Assembly: GCF_023229695.1 (NCBI RefSeq)
Contig: NZ_JALNYS010000007.1
Span: 91,999-155,998 of the forward strand
From: Sulfuricurvum sp.
Lineage (GTDB): Bacteria; Campylobacterota; Campylobacteria; Campylobacterales; Sulfurimonadaceae
Direction of reading: 5' to 3'
DNA: 64,000 nucleotides
Shown here: piece by piece, positions 1-8,550 of the stretch
Numbering within the stretch: position 1 is the stretch's first letter
How the letters are laid out: every line of letters begins with the position of its first letter
The notes under the pieces: model-generated
Databases searched by the model: none
What the model was told of the DNA's origin: nothing
What the model saw: the letters and a program-made list of their open reading frames with translations, nothing else
Program-made: the position numbers and the translations under genes

Positions 1-433
1 TTTCAAAACGTGCTAATACGGCATTCAAAATAGCTTGTTGTTGTTTAAAATGAGGGATTGCTCCATCTGGACCCACAATTTTTCTTTTTTCATATCCGCT
101 TGTAATAGTTAACCCTTGAAGGTAATCTTCAATTCGATAATTTTCGTAGCTAATGTCTTTTCTTGTTTTCGGTTTTTCATAATGTCTTGTAAAGTCATCT
201 ATCCTGTCTGGAAGTAATTGTTTGATTAATACTTTTGCTTCTGAATACCAAGCTTGATATTCATCATTAAACTTAGGAAGTGATTTTATAACTTTTGCAA
301 GATTTTCATCTGTTTTAGCAGCTTCGTTAACACCATCTGGATAGCACTCATATTGCATCGCAGTACTGAGTTTTTCACCTTTATCAATAAGTTTTTCTAA
401 ATCTTTTTTGTACTTCTCGAGATTACTAGTCAT
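1..433 (-). CDS. Unrecognised cytoplasmic protein, 3' part outside window
   Basis: The reading frame is open from the ATG at 433 to the window edge (144 codons). It is preceded on the minus strand by AAAAGG about eight bases before the ATG, a usable ribosome binding site. The product begins MTSNLEKYKKDLEKLIDKG and is charged and helical, with no signal peptide or membrane segment. Further in is a run rich in Asp, Lys and Tyr around KPKTRKDISYENY. I do not recognise the family. Similar-looking hypothetical proteins are often found in accessory regions, but that is a weak impression and no function is assigned. Confidence 0.7.
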   Translation of the reverse strand, partial: MTSNLEKYKKDLEKLIDKGEKLSTAMQYECYPDGVNEAAKTDENLAKVIKSLPKFNDEYQAWYSEAKVLIKQLLPDRIDDFTRHYEKPKTRKDISYENYRIEDYLQGLTITSGYEKRKIVGPDGAIPHFKQQQAILNAVLARFE

Positions 434-756
434 TGATATCAACCTTTTATGTGTGTTGTCTAATCATTTATTTATTCAAAAAATATACCATTTTGCCAGA
501 ATTTTATCAGATAATCAGACATTCAAAATGTCCTACTATCAGAAACATCAAACCAAAATTTTACATATCAACATATTTTCAAACATTTTACACCATTTTT
601 CTTAAAACAATTTCCGTATTCCATATCTTCGGCATATGAATGGAGAGGGTCAAAATTTACCAAAAGAGCGGTACGATACTCTTATCAAAAACATAGAAGT
701 ATAACGGCTCTGCTGATAGTGCAACGATTCAGCATAAAGAGAACAGGAGAAAATGA
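434..756. other. Intergenic region, A/T-rich, nothing firm
   Basis: This divergent gap lies between the partial gene and the GNAT gene. It is T-rich at 470-620. A short dyad around a TTCG loop sits near 620-640 (CATAT and ATATG arms). AGGAG at 745-749 is the ribosome binding site of the next gene. Short open frames here have no ribosome binding site and low-complexity translations, so none is called. Confidence 0.5.
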
Positions 757-1170
757 ATGTTGATCACCTACCAAATAACCCCCAACCTATCAACCGAAGA
801 TTTCATCGACATCCTCAACCGTTCCACATTGGGCGAACGCAGACCTGTTGATGATCTTGAATGTATCGCGAGTATGCTCAAAAATGCCGACATCATTGTT
901 ACGGCGATTGCGAATGAGAAAATCGTAGGGGTAGCACGTGCCGTAACCGATTTTAGCTACTGCTGCTATCTGTCGGATTTAGCCGTCGATGCGAGCTGTC
1001 AACATCAGGGGATCGGTAAACAGCTCATCCAAAAAGTACGCGAACCGTTAGGGGCTAAATGCAAATTGATTTTGCTCTCTGCACCTGCAGCGGTAGAGTA
1101 TTATCCAAAAATCGGTTTTACGCAACACCCCTCGGCGTGGGTACTGGACAGCACGAAAAACGTTTTATAA
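757..1170 (+). CDS. GNAT-family N-acetyltransferase
   Basis: The product is a single-domain GNAT acetyltransferase of 137 residues, a normal size for the family. It would move an acetyl group from acetyl-CoA to an unknown amine. The acetyl-CoA pyrophosphate loop is visible as QHQGIGKQL near residues 87-95, after the beta strand SDLAVDA, and the C-terminal part YYPKIGFTQHP is typical. The ATG at 757 is preferred over one at 753, which is out of frame; AGGAG lies seven bases upstream. The gene stands alone. The substrate cannot be read from the sequence. Confidence 0.88.
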   Translation: MLITYQITPNLSTEDFIDILNRSTLGERRPVDDLECIASMLKNADIIVTAIANEKIVGVARAVTDFSYCCYLSDLAVDASCQHQGIGKQLIQKVREPLGAKCKLILLSAPAAVEYYPKIGFTQHPSAWVLDSTKNVL

Positions 1171-1183
1171 AAAAGCAGCGACA

Positions 1184-1348
1184 ATGAATTTCAAAAAACT
1201 GAGAGAAGCCGAGGCAAGTTTTTTCACCTTTTACCCCAAAGGATTCGAAGACGAAGCACATCTCTCCTTTGATCGGTGCAGATAATGCAGGGTTTACTGG
1301 ATTTTTGATGATGGCGATGAAATAGGAATATTTGTTGTAAAAATGTAA
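1184..1348 (+). pseudogene. Remnants of a small gene, internally deleted
   Basis: An ATG at 1184 opens 33 codons (MNFKKLREAEASFFTFYPKG then FEDEAHLSFDRCR) that stop at 1285. A second frame at 1289-1348 reads RVYWIFDDGDEIGIFVVKM before a stop. The first piece looks like a protein N-terminus and the second like a beta-rich C-terminus, so the pair may be what is left of one gene after an internal deletion and frameshift. The family is not identified. The remaining bases to 1496 are A/T-rich and hold only the upstream region of the next gene. Confidence 0.35.
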
Positions 1349-1496
1349 CTTATCGTTAGAAGACTAATATACTAATTTAAATATTTACACAATGACGTGA
1401 TTTTTTTGATAAAATATTTTTATATTAATATTTTTAGTTTTGTATTATTGCCTGTTATGTACCAACCATGATGAAAAGTAGTGAAGGAGTGGAAGT

Positions 1497-2837
1497 ATGG
1501 GAAAAGATAAACATATTTTGCAAAATAATATCATTGAAATTGACTCGATTTTTAATCATACAAATACCAAATCAACCCTTGATAAATTGGAACAAATTCA
1601 AATCGAAGAGCAGCTTCAACTAGCTGATTTGGCTTTGAATATTATCACGGATGCCATCTATCTATTCGATGACAAACGAGAAATTAGGTATGTTAATAAA
1701 GCCGCCTGTGATGCACTTGGCTATTCCAAAGAGGAACTGATCGGTAAAACTTCTTATGATATTGATCCGGTGATTACGGCAGATGAGGTGCAAAACATTG
1801 TAGAGACAATTAGGTCCAATAAAGTAAAGTATTTTGAAACAAAACATAAACGAAAAGACGGCTCGATTTTCAGCGTAGAAATTACCACTTATCCCTATAT
1901 GAATGGTCGTTATGCTTTGCATGTCGTTAAAGACGTAACAGAGCGAAAAAAAACTGAAGAAAAAATGCAACTTATGGCAAGTGTGTTTTCAAGTGCAAAA
2001 GAGGGAATCGTCATCACAGATACAAAAGGAATAATAGTTGATGCGAATGAAGCGTATAGCCTTATCACAGGATATTCAAACGATGAGATTATAGGGCAAA
2101 ATGCAGGATTTTTAAAATCGGATAAACACGATAAAGCATTTTATAAAAATATGTGGAATGAATTAATCCGAAACAAATATTGGATCGGTGAGATTTGGAA
2201 TAGAAGAAAAAATGGAGAAATTTTTGTCGAGAGATTGACCATCTCTGCTATCAGTGATTCGGATGGGAAAACTTCAAGCTATGTCGGATTATTGACCGAT
2301 ATAACGACGGGGAAAGATTATGAATCTACATTGGAGCGAATGGCATTTTATGATTCTTTGACGGGATTGCCGAACCGGTTGTTGTTTGCCGAGAGAATCA
2401 ATCAAGCTATGATGATTTCAAAACGTTTAAATACTATGATGGCAATTTGTTATCTGGATTTAGATGAATTCAAACCCGTTAATGATGGGTTCGGGCATAG
2501 TGTCGGCGATAAATTATTGCTTGAAATTTCGAATCGGATGCAAAACCAAGTAAGAGAAAGTGATACGATTGCAAGAATAGGCGGAGATGAGTTTGCCATC
2601 TTACTGATTAATATTAAAGGTATTCAAGAATGCGAAACTATCATCACCAAAATCTTGGATAGTATTAATGAACCATTTATCCTTCCGGATAAAGGAGAGG
2701 TTACTGTAACTGCAAGTATTGGTATAACTCTGTATCCGCATGACAATTCTCCTTCCGATATATTACTTCGGCATGCGGATCAGGCGATGTATTTAGCAAA
2801 AGAAAGCGGCAAAAACCAATACGTTTTTCACAGTTAA
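1497..2837 (+). CDS. PAS-PAS-GGDEF diguanylate cyclase
   Basis: A 446-residue cytoplasmic signalling protein expected to make cyclic di-GMP from two GTP. Two PAS domains lie at about 45-155 and 160-275. The first has AACDALGYSKEELIGKTSYD and ends with DVTERKK; the second has ITGYSNDEIIGQNAGF. The GGDEF domain spans about 285-446, with the intact active-site motif GGDEF at 362-366. RESD sits exactly five residues before it, the product-inhibition I-site (RxxD). No membrane segment or EAL domain is seen, so the signal is probably cytosolic. The ligand of the PAS domains is unknown. GGAG at 1486-1489 is the likely ribosome binding site. Confidence 0.95.
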   Translation: MGKDKHILQNNIIEIDSIFNHTNTKSTLDKLEQIQIEEQLQLADLALNIITDAIYLFDDKREIRYVNKAACDALGYSKEELIGKTSYDIDPVITADEVQNIVETIRSNKVKYFETKHKRKDGSIFSVEITTYPYMNGRYALHVVKDVTERKKTEEKMQLMASVFSSAKEGIVITDTKGIIVDANEAYSLITGYSNDEIIGQNAGFLKSDKHDKAFYKNMWNELIRNKYWIGEIWNRRKNGEIFVERLTISAISDSDGKTSSYVGLLTDITTGKDYESTLERMAFYDSLTGLPNRLLFAERINQAMMISKRLNTMMAICYLDLDEFKPVNDGFGHSVGDKLLLEISNRMQNQVRESDTIARIGGDEFAILLINIKGIQECETIITKILDSINEPFILPDKGEVTVTASIGITLYPHDNSPSDILLRHADQAMYLAKESGKNQYVFHS

Positions 2838-2911
2838 TCTTTAAGCAAAAAAGATTGTGTTGTCATTTATGAAAGAGGTGTAAGATTGTACCTATTATTA
2901 TAGGAGCTCAC

Positions 2912-3421
2912 ATGTTACAACGTATCCTTGCATTTTCTACAGCTTTCCTTTTTGTCTCCTCACTCTCAGCTGCTCCGCTTCCGGATATTAAGATGCCGGA
3001 TAACGGATTGCCTTTTCAGCTGATCGATGGATATCAGGATTATAAAATCGTTGCAACGCACTGGCGTATCGACAAACATGAGTTACGGTATGTGTTAGCC
3101 AATCCGATAGCGTATAAAGCATTGCAAAACAAACAAAAACCGCTTCCGGAAGGGAGTAAAATGGTCAAAATAGGCTGGAGTGTCAAACCTATGACAGCCT
3201 ATTCGGATGCGTTGGAGGCCGATAAGCTTCAGCGGATTGAGTTTATGGTGAAAGATTCGAACCGTTTTGATCAAAAAGGTGATCACTGGGGATATGCCCG
3301 ATTTGTTAAAAAGGGAGATAGTTATGCCCCGTATGCGAACGGCTCAGCGGAATGCGTTGCCTGCCATGCTTCCGTCGCACCGAACGATTACCTGTTTACG
3401 ACCTTTCAGCCAACTTTTTAA
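2912..3421 (+). CDS. Cytochrome P460-like periplasmic haem protein
   Basis: A 169-residue secreted protein with a signal peptide (hydrophobic residues 4-20, then SAAP). It has one c-type haem site, CVACH, at residues 148-152. The body carries WRIDKHELRYVLANP and the phrase WGYARF, which match the cytochrome P460 family of small periplasmic haem proteins that act on hydroxylamine or detoxify nitrogen oxides. Family membership is inferred from general layout and the single C-terminal haem site. The Lys-haem cross-link typical of true P460 cannot be judged by eye. The gene is solitary. Confidence 0.72.
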   Translation: MLQRILAFSTAFLFVSSLSAAPLPDIKMPDNGLPFQLIDGYQDYKIVATHWRIDKHELRYVLANPIAYKALQNKQKPLPEGSKMVKIGWSVKPMTAYSDALEADKLQRIEFMVKDSNRFDQKGDHWGYARFVKKGDSYAPYANGSAECVACHASVAPNDYLFTTFQPTF

Positions 3422-3511
3422 TGGTGTCCTGAAATCAAAATGCAAAACCGTCTTAAATTTAGACAAAAGGACGTATGCTATGATAGTTCCAATTAAAAAG
3501 TGGAGAACATA

Positions 3512-4081
3512 ATGTCTGTTTCACGTTGCGGATGGGTCAAACTGAGTGATCCGGTGTATGTTGCTTATCACGATGAAGAGTGGGGGAGAGCGCTGCATGA
3601 TGATCGGGCCCTTTTTGAACTGTTTTCTTTGGAGACTCAATCGGCGGGGCTTAGCTGGCTGACTATCCTCAAAAAACGTGAAGGGTATCGCGAAGCATTT
3701 GAGGGGTTTTCTCTGAACAAGGTGGCACACTACGGCGAGGCAGACATAGATCGGATACTCAACAGCACACTGGTGGTAAAAAGCCGTCCCAAAATCGAAG
3801 CGATTATCACGAATGCACGAGGATTTTTAGAGATTCAAAAAGAGGTTGGTTCATTGGATGGGTATTTTTGGGGAAAAGTGGGGGGAAACGCGATTATTAA
3901 CGATGTTGCCGATTACAAAGAAGCGGCGTGTACCTCAGATATTTCCGATACTATTACAAAAGAGCTCAAAAAACGGGGATTCAAATTTATCGGAACGACC
4001 ACCATATACGCTTTCATGCAAGCGTGCGGGATGATCGACGATCATGAAAACAGCTGTATGTGCAAACAAATAAGGAAATAA
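3512..4081 (+). CDS. tag: DNA-3-methyladenine glycosylase I
   Basis: The enzyme removes 3-methyladenine from alkylated DNA in base excision repair. The N-terminus RCGWVKLSDPVYVAYHDEEW is diagnostic. The zinc ligands are visible: Cys in RCGW, His in YHDEEWG, and the C-terminal His and Cys in DDHENSCMC. The length of about 189 residues matches the family (187 in E. coli). A GTG at 3500 is in frame, but the ATG at 3512 is chosen because GGAGA lies 5-9 bases before it and the product then starts close to the conserved RCGW. It sits just upstream of the ABC ATPase gene. Confidence 0.95.
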   Translation: MSVSRCGWVKLSDPVYVAYHDEEWGRALHDDRALFELFSLETQSAGLSWLTILKKREGYREAFEGFSLNKVAHYGEADIDRILNSTLVVKSRPKIEAIITNARGFLEIQKEVGSLDGYFWGKVGGNAIINDVADYKEAACTSDISDTITKELKKRGFKFIGTTTIYAFMQACGMIDDHENSCMCKQIRK

Positions 4082-4087
4082 TTTTAA

Positions 4088-4885
4088 ATGAATTCGATCG
4101 TATTATTCGACAATGTCCAACTCACCTACACCGAATCACCGGTCCTGAAAAATATTTCGCTTCAAATCGATCAAGGGGAACATTGCGTTATCCTCGGGGC
4201 AAACGGTTCGGGGAAATCGAGTCTTATCAAACTGATTAATTGCGAACTCTATCCGTCTTACATCGATGAGCCGTTTAGAAGAGAGATTTTGGGCAACGAA
4301 CGATGGGTCGTCACGCAACTGCGTAAACATTTGGGGGTTGTGACGAATGATCTGCATACCCGTTTTGCATTTGAGAGCGGCTATCTCAGCGGATTTGAGA
4401 CGGTGCTGAGCGGTTTTAACGGAACGATCGGATTGTTCGATCATTTAGAGGTGACGAGTGAGCAGATCGAAGCGGCAGAACATGCCATGATGCGGTTGGG
4501 GATCGAGCACCTGAGCGAAAAACGTTTGAGCGAAATGTCGACGGGAGAGCTGCGAAAATGTATCGTAGCCCGTGCGCTGGTTCATCCGGTAAAAGCGATC
4601 TTGCTCGATGAGCCGACCGTCGGGCTGGATATCAAAGCACAGCTTGATTTTATCGAGATGATGCGCTCTTTGGCTAAGGGCGGTACGACCGTCATATTGG
4701 TGACGCATCATATCGAAGAGGTATTTGAAGAGATCACTAAAGCGGTCTTGCTCAAAGAGGGGATGATCCATGCGGCAGGAGAGAAAGAAGAGGTGTTAAA
4801 CAGTGATACTCTATCCACTATTTTCAACACACCGCTCAAACTGGAAAAGAGGTATGGACGTTATTCGATACATCCTAAGCAGTAA
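4088..4885 (+). CDS. Stand-alone ABC ATPase (ModF/YlmA type)
   Basis: A 265-residue ABC ATPase. Walker A is GANGSGKSS near residue 38, the signature is MSTGELRK near 155, Walker B is AILLDEP near 175, and the H-loop is LVTHHIEE. No permease or binding-protein gene is adjacent. The arrangement and the insert YPSYIDEPFRREILGNERW resemble the YlmA/ModF-like proteins whose substrate is usually unassigned. It starts seven bases after tag and is followed 11 bases later by the HhH gene, so the three may be co-transcribed. Transport of a particular substrate should not be assumed. Confidence 0.88.
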   Translation: MNSIVLFDNVQLTYTESPVLKNISLQIDQGEHCVILGANGSGKSSLIKLINCELYPSYIDEPFRREILGNERWVVTQLRKHLGVVTNDLHTRFAFESGYLSGFETVLSGFNGTIGLFDHLEVTSEQIEAAEHAMMRLGIEHLSEKRLSEMSTGELRKCIVARALVHPVKAILLDEPTVGLDIKAQLDFIEMMRSLAKGGTTVILVTHHIEEVFEEITKAVLLKEGMIHAAGEKEEVLNSDTLSTIFNTPLKLEKRYGRYSIHPKQ

Positions 4886-4896
4886 AGGTTATACGC

Positions 4897-5199
4897 ATGA
4901 ATCCTGCAAAAGTCATACGTGAAAAAGTTGAAAAACTGACCGATCTTCCCAATGTCGGCAAAACGGTTGCCGGTGATTTTGCACGAATCGGCATTACCCG
5001 TCCCGAGCAGTTGCGCGGAGAGGATCCCTATGATATGTATGTCCGATTTTGCAAAGCGTTCGGAGAACGGCAAGATCCGTGTATGGTGGATGTGCTGATG
5101 TCGATCACCGATTTTATGGATGGAGGAGAGGCTAAAGTTTGGTGGGATTATACCGCGCAGCGCAAGGTGCGCTACGGAGATAGGATCACAGTGCGTTAA
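4897..5199 (+). CDS. Helix-hairpin-helix protein, Cdd1 (pathogenicity locus) family
   Basis: A 100-residue protein with a helix-hairpin-helix at LTDLPNVGKTVAGDFARIGI (about 15-35), a fold that usually contacts DNA backbone. The rest, with PYDMYVRFC and MVDVLMSITDFMDGGEAK, is the pattern of the Cdd1 family. The pathogenicity-locus name is historical, and the biochemical role is not known. Its last four bases overlap the end of the convergent OYE gene. It probably forms the tail of the tag-ABC operon. Confidence 0.8.
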   Translation: MNPAKVIREKVEKLTDLPNVGKTVAGDFARIGITRPEQLRGEDPYDMYVRFCKAFGERQDPCMVDVLMSITDFMDGGEAKVWWDYTAQRKVRYGDRITVR

Positions 5200-6224
5200 A
5201 AACCTCGCCGAAAGGAGGCTGGAATTTTATCCGATTCATGGAACTCTTTAGCGGCTGCGAGTGCGAGATTCGGATTGCGTAATAATGAGCGTCCATAGGC
5301 AACGAAATCGCATACTCCCCCCATCAGTAACGCTTCCCCTTCCGCCGGTGTCGTAATAAGACCTACGGCGATGGTAGGAATCGATCCTTCGTTTCGGATC
5401 CGTTTGGCATAATCGGCTTGATAGAGGGGGACGAACGGCGGTTGCGTCTGAGTGAGGGGCTGATTCCCTCCGGCAGAGACATGGATGATATCGGCTCCTG
5501 CCGTTTTTAGCGCTTTGGAGAGGGCGATAGAGTCTTCAATATTCCACCCCTCTTCCATCCACTCCTCCGCAGAGATGCGCACAATCACGGGAAGGTTAAT
5601 GGCAACTTTCACCGCTTCAGTCACTTCCAGCAACAATCGGCATCGGTTTTCAAACGTTCCCCCATAGCGGTCGTTGCGTCGATTGCTTAGCGGGGAGAGA
5701 AATTCGCACAACAGATAGCCGTGTGCTCCGTGAATCTCGACCATATCGTAACCCGCATCTTTGGCACGCAATGCGGCACGAACAAAGGAGCCTTTGATCT
5801 CCTCTATCTCTTCGAGCGCTAATGCGGTTGGAATGCGATAAGGGGCTTCGGGACTAAATGCGATTGCACTCGGAGCGACAGGGATCTCTGAGCTGCATTC
5901 GCATTTACGTCCGGCATGGGCGAGTTGCAGTGCAATTTTGGCACCGTTATCGTGGCAGATTGATGTTAATGTGCGATGGGTGGGGATATGGGCATCTTCC
6001 CATATCCCCAAATCATTTTCGCTGATTCGCCCTCGTGATTCAATCGCAGTCGCTTCAACGATGATCAATCCCACCCCTCCCAGCGCTTTGGAACCGTAAT
6101 GGAGCAGATGAAACGGATTGGGATGACCGTCATGTTCGGCATGGTACATGCACATGGGCGGCATGACAATGCGGTTTTTAAGGGTTACACCGCCGATAGT
6201 ACCTGCTTGAAGTAATAAACTCAT
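5196..6224 (-). CDS. NADPH:flavin oxidoreductase, old yellow enzyme (YqjM type)
   Basis: A 342-residue FMN-dependent ene-reductase that would reduce activated C=C bonds in enals, enones or maleimides. The OYE barrel is clear: LKNRIVMPPMCMY at the N-terminus, ALGGVGLIIVEATAIESRGR, the active-site phrase EIHGAHGYLL, then LSNRRNDRYGGTFENRCR. The Cys in PPMCMY matches the redox-tuning Cys of the thermophilic-like/YqjM class. It is the last gene of a three-gene operon with an aldehyde reductase and a nitroreductase, controlled by the divergent HxlR regulator, so a role against reactive electrophiles is likely. Confidence 0.93.
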   Translation of the reverse strand: MSLLLQAGTIGGVTLKNRIVMPPMCMYHAEHDGHPNPFHLLHYGSKALGGVGLIIVEATAIESRGRISENDLGIWEDAHIPTHRTLTSICHDNGAKIALQLAHAGRKCECSSEIPVAPSAIAFSPEAPYRIPTALALEEIEEIKGSFVRAALRAKDAGYDMVEIHGAHGYLLCEFLSPLSNRRNDRYGGTFENRCRLLLEVTEAVKVAINLPVIVRISAEEWMEEGWNIEDSIALSKALKTAGADIIHVSAGGNQPLTQTQPPFVPLYQADYAKRIRNEGSIPTIAVGLITTPAEGEALLMGGVCDFVAYGRSLLRNPNLALAAAKEFHESDKIPASFRRGF

Positions 6225-6243
6225 CTCCCCTTCCTTCTCGTGT

Positions 6244-7389
6244 TTAAGCGTTTTTCAGTATCGTTGCTATGGTCTGGGAAGAGTATTGGGTACCCATTCC
6301 CCATAGAACCGCCAATCCATGCGCGTTGTCGGCAATTTCAGCGATACGTTCTGTCGGGATATCCGCTTCTGCCAAGGTTACCGGTGTTCCGATCGAGCTA
6401 AACCACGATTCCAATGCAGCAATCCCCTCATTGGCCGTGCCCAGTCCGAAGACCTCTTTGGCAAACCGTTCAAACTGGGCGGGGTTTTGCCCTTGGTACC
6501 ATTTCATCCATGCCGGGATGACGATGGAAAGACCCGCACCGTGGGCGATGTTAAAGAGGGCAGAGAGGGCGTGTTCGATCATGTGGTTGGGGAAGTTTCC
6601 CCCCCCCGTCCCTGAATTGGTTAACCCGTTGAGCGCCTGGGTGGATGCCCATGCAAACTCGGCACGTGCGTCATAATTGAGCGGATCTTTGAGGAGAATT
6701 TCGGTCGTTTCGATGACCGTCTTGATGATCGATTCGACGAGACGCGATTGGAAATGGGGGTGAACGGTCGCCGTAAAATAGACTTCGATCGTATGGGCGA
6801 TGATATCGGCTGCCGAATAGGCGAGGTATTCCGGGGTGACGCTCATCATCAGTTCGGGATTGATAACGGAAATTTTCGGATTGACGAGTACGGAGCTGAT
6901 CGAGTATTTTTGTTTGGTCGCGTCGTTCATGACGACCGAGTTGCCGTTCATCTCGCTGGCGGTGGCTGCGAGGGTCATGACCGCATAGACGGGGAGTGCT
7001 TCGGTAATGGAGGCTTTCTGGATGAAAAAGTCCCATACATCCCCCTCATAGAGGGCTCCTGCGGCGATTGCTTTGGCCGAATCGACGACGGAGCCTCCGC
7101 CGACACCCAGAACCGCTTGAAGATCGTGCGATTTCACCCGATCGATTCCGTCGTGGACACGGGAGAGGAGGGGATTGCTGACGACGCCGTCTAGCTCTTC
7201 GTAGGTAATACCGGCATTTTTCAGACTGCTGATGATCCGCTCATAGAGGCCATTTTTTTTGATTGAACCGGTCCCGTAGACGAGGAGAAGACGTGTAATC
7301 CCCTGCTCGGCGATCATCGAACCGATGTTGTTTTCTTTCTCCCGTCCGAATTCGATTCGGGTAGGATTGTAATAGGTGAATGCATCCAT
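6244..7389 (-). CDS. Iron-containing alcohol dehydrogenase (YqhD/BdhA type)
   Basis: A 381-residue group III alcohol dehydrogenase. The nucleotide-binding phrase GVGGGSVVDSAKAIA lies near residue 95. The metal-binding residues are seen in YSAADIIAHTIEVYF (Asp and His), NHMIEHALSAL and NIAHGAGLSI (His). Proteins of the YqhD branch reduce aldehydes with NADPH and protect against lipid-derived aldehydes. It lies between the nitroreductase and OYE genes with short gaps of 9 and 19 bases, so it is surely in one operon. The physiological aldehyde is unknown. Confidence 0.94.
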   Translation of the reverse strand: MDAFTYYNPTRIEFGREKENNIGSMIAEQGITRLLLVYGTGSIKKNGLYERIISSLKNAGITYEELDGVVSNPLLSRVHDGIDRVKSHDLQAVLGVGGGSVVDSAKAIAAGALYEGDVWDFFIQKASITEALPVYAVMTLAATASEMNGNSVVMNDATKQKYSISSVLVNPKISVINPELMMSVTPEYLAYSAADIIAHTIEVYFTATVHPHFQSRLVESIIKTVIETTEILLKDPLNYDARAEFAWASTQALNGLTNSGTGGGNFPNHMIEHALSALFNIAHGAGLSIVIPAWMKWYQGQNPAQFERFAKEVFGLGTANEGIAALESWFSSIGTPVTLAEADIPTERIAEIADNAHGLAVLWGMGTQYSSQTIATILKNA

Positions 7390-7398
7390 AAAAATCCT

Positions 7399-8004
7399 TT
7401 AGAGTAGGGTGATGAGGTCGTTTAAATCGGAACGGTGACGCGGCTGCTGCTCTTGGACCCGGTATCCGAACGGAATCAGAAAGGGGACGCCGTAGAGGGA
7501 TGTATCGATCCCCATAATCTTCTCGGCCGCTTCACGGTCAAATCCCTCGATCGGACACGAGTCGATCCCGATCGATGCCGCCGCCGTCATCATGTTGCCT
7601 CCGGCGATGTAGACCTGACGCGAAGACCAGCACTCCAGTGTCTCGTCGCTGTGAGGATCGATCCAGCTTGTATAGAGTTGGCGAAGTCCATCGGGGTAAT
7701 GAAATTTCTCAAATTCGTTTTGGATGTATGCGTCGCTGGAGCGGACGGTTTTGCGGTAAGCGACGGCAACAAGTTCGGATGCCGTCGTGATCTGGGGCTG
7801 ATTCCAGGCGATTGCCCGGATCGCTTCGCGCATTGCGGTGTCGCGGATCAGAAAAAAATGCCACTGCTCCATCCCGAATGAACTCGGGCTGAGGCGTCCT
7901 GCTTCGAGGATAAACGTCAGGTCTTCCGGACTAATTTGTTTTGTGTCGTCAAAAAGTTTACAGGCATGACGGAAATGGAGTGCTGTTTCAAAATCGTTTC
8001 GCAT
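7399..8004 (-). CDS. Nitroreductase-family NAD(P)H oxidoreductase
   Basis: An FMN-dependent nitroreductase-fold enzyme of 201 residues. The N-terminal RHACKLFDDTKQIS and the FMN-contact region AGRLSPSSFGMEQWHFFLI are typical, and the C-terminus has IDSCPIEGFD and FLIPFGYR. The ATG at 8004 is chosen over a much longer upstream frame because AAAGGAG precedes it by seven bases. The longer version would run through the promoter and into the divergent regulator gene. It is the first gene of the operon and lies 31 bases downstream of the predicted -10 box. Confidence 0.93.
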   Translation of the reverse strand: MRNDFETALHFRHACKLFDDTKQISPEDLTFILEAGRLSPSSFGMEQWHFFLIRDTAMREAIRAIAWNQPQITTASELVAVAYRKTVRSSDAYIQNEFEKFHYPDGLRQLYTSWIDPHSDETLECWSSRQVYIAGGNMMTAAASIGIDSCPIEGFDREAAEKIMGIDTSLYGVPFLIPFGYRVQEQQPRHRSDLNDLITLL

Positions 8005-8035
8005 AAAAAGCTCCTTTAGGGGTATGTCAGGTGAG

Positions 8036-8064
8036 ATTCTATAGGATACGGTATTAACTGTCAA
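8036..8064 (-). promoter_or_regulatory. Sigma-70 promoter of the nitroreductase-ADH-OYE operon
   Basis: On the minus strand a perfect TTGACA (8064-8059) is followed after 17 bases by TAGAAT (8041-8036), close to consensus TATAAT. The start of transcription would fall about 20 bases before the nitroreductase ribosome binding site. The -35 box is four bases from the first operator dyad, so a bound repressor would clash with RNA polymerase. Confidence 0.75.
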
Positions 8065-8068
8065 GAAC

Positions 8069-8101
8069 GTACTAAAAAGTACTGTACATACTAAAAGGTA
8101 A
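8069..8101. promoter_or_regulatory. Twin operator, probably bound by the HxlR regulator
   Basis: Two copies of a dyad in direct array: GTACTAAAAAGTAC (8069-8082, perfect 5-4-5 inverted repeat) and ATACTAAAAGGTAA (8088-8101, same core with one arm weaker). They start 19 bases apart, close to two helical turns. They sit between the operon promoter and the hxlR start codon at 8108, so one site pair could repress both directions. Confidence 0.65.
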
Positions 8102-8107
8102 CTATAG

Positions 8108-8458
8108 ATGAATGGTGAAACGCGATTTAGCTGCCCCTTTGAACTTACCATCGAATTGATCGGCGGAAAGTGGAAAGGGTTGATCTTGTGGCATCTGCTG
8201 GAGAAAAAAGTACTGCGTAACGGAGAGATGCTCCGTCTAATGCCCCGTATCACCCAAAAGATGTTGACGCAGCAGCTTCGGGAGATGGAGGAAAACGGTT
8301 TGCTCACCCGCGTCATTTACGAACAGGTACCGCCGAAAGTGGAGTACAGCCTCACGCCGCACGGCGAAGCGCTGCGTCCGATACTCGATATGATGATCGG
8401 TTGGGGTGTGGAGTATGCCCAGGAGAAAAATATTAGGCTTGCGTGTAGCAGTCATTAA
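8108..8458 (+). CDS. HxlR-family winged-helix regulator
   Basis: A 116-residue winged-helix DNA-binding protein. The family hallmark is CPFELTIELIGGKWKGLIL with Cys9 near the N-terminus, then LRLMPRITQKMLTQQLREME as recognition region and VEYSLTPHGEAL as wing. In redox-sensing relatives (YodB, HypR, QorR) the N-terminal Cys is modified by quinones, diamide or hypochlorite and the repressor leaves DNA. It is divergent from the reductase operon with twin dyads between, so control of that operon and of itself is a strong inference. AAAGG lies about nine bases before the ATG. Confidence 0.93.
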   Translation: MNGETRFSCPFELTIELIGGKWKGLILWHLLEKKVLRNGEMLRLMPRITQKMLTQQLREMEENGLLTRVIYEQVPPKVEYSLTPHGEALRPILDMMIGWGVEYAQEKNIRLACSSH

Positions 8459-8550
8459 AAAGGGGAAGAAATCGCTTCAAAAGGGTAAAATATTACATTA
8501 TGCCAATTTTTGGAGAGGTTTCCAAATAGTGGTTAGAGTATTAAAAACAG

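Noticed and set aside
408..639. Short open frames in the A/T-rich gap after the first gene
   Set aside because: Low-complexity Ile/Phe/Tyr-rich products and no ribosome binding site.
7399..8316. A longer nitroreductase start at 8316
   Set aside because: The extra 104 codons read backwards through the promoter, operators and hxlR; the ATG at 8004 has a strong ribosome binding site.
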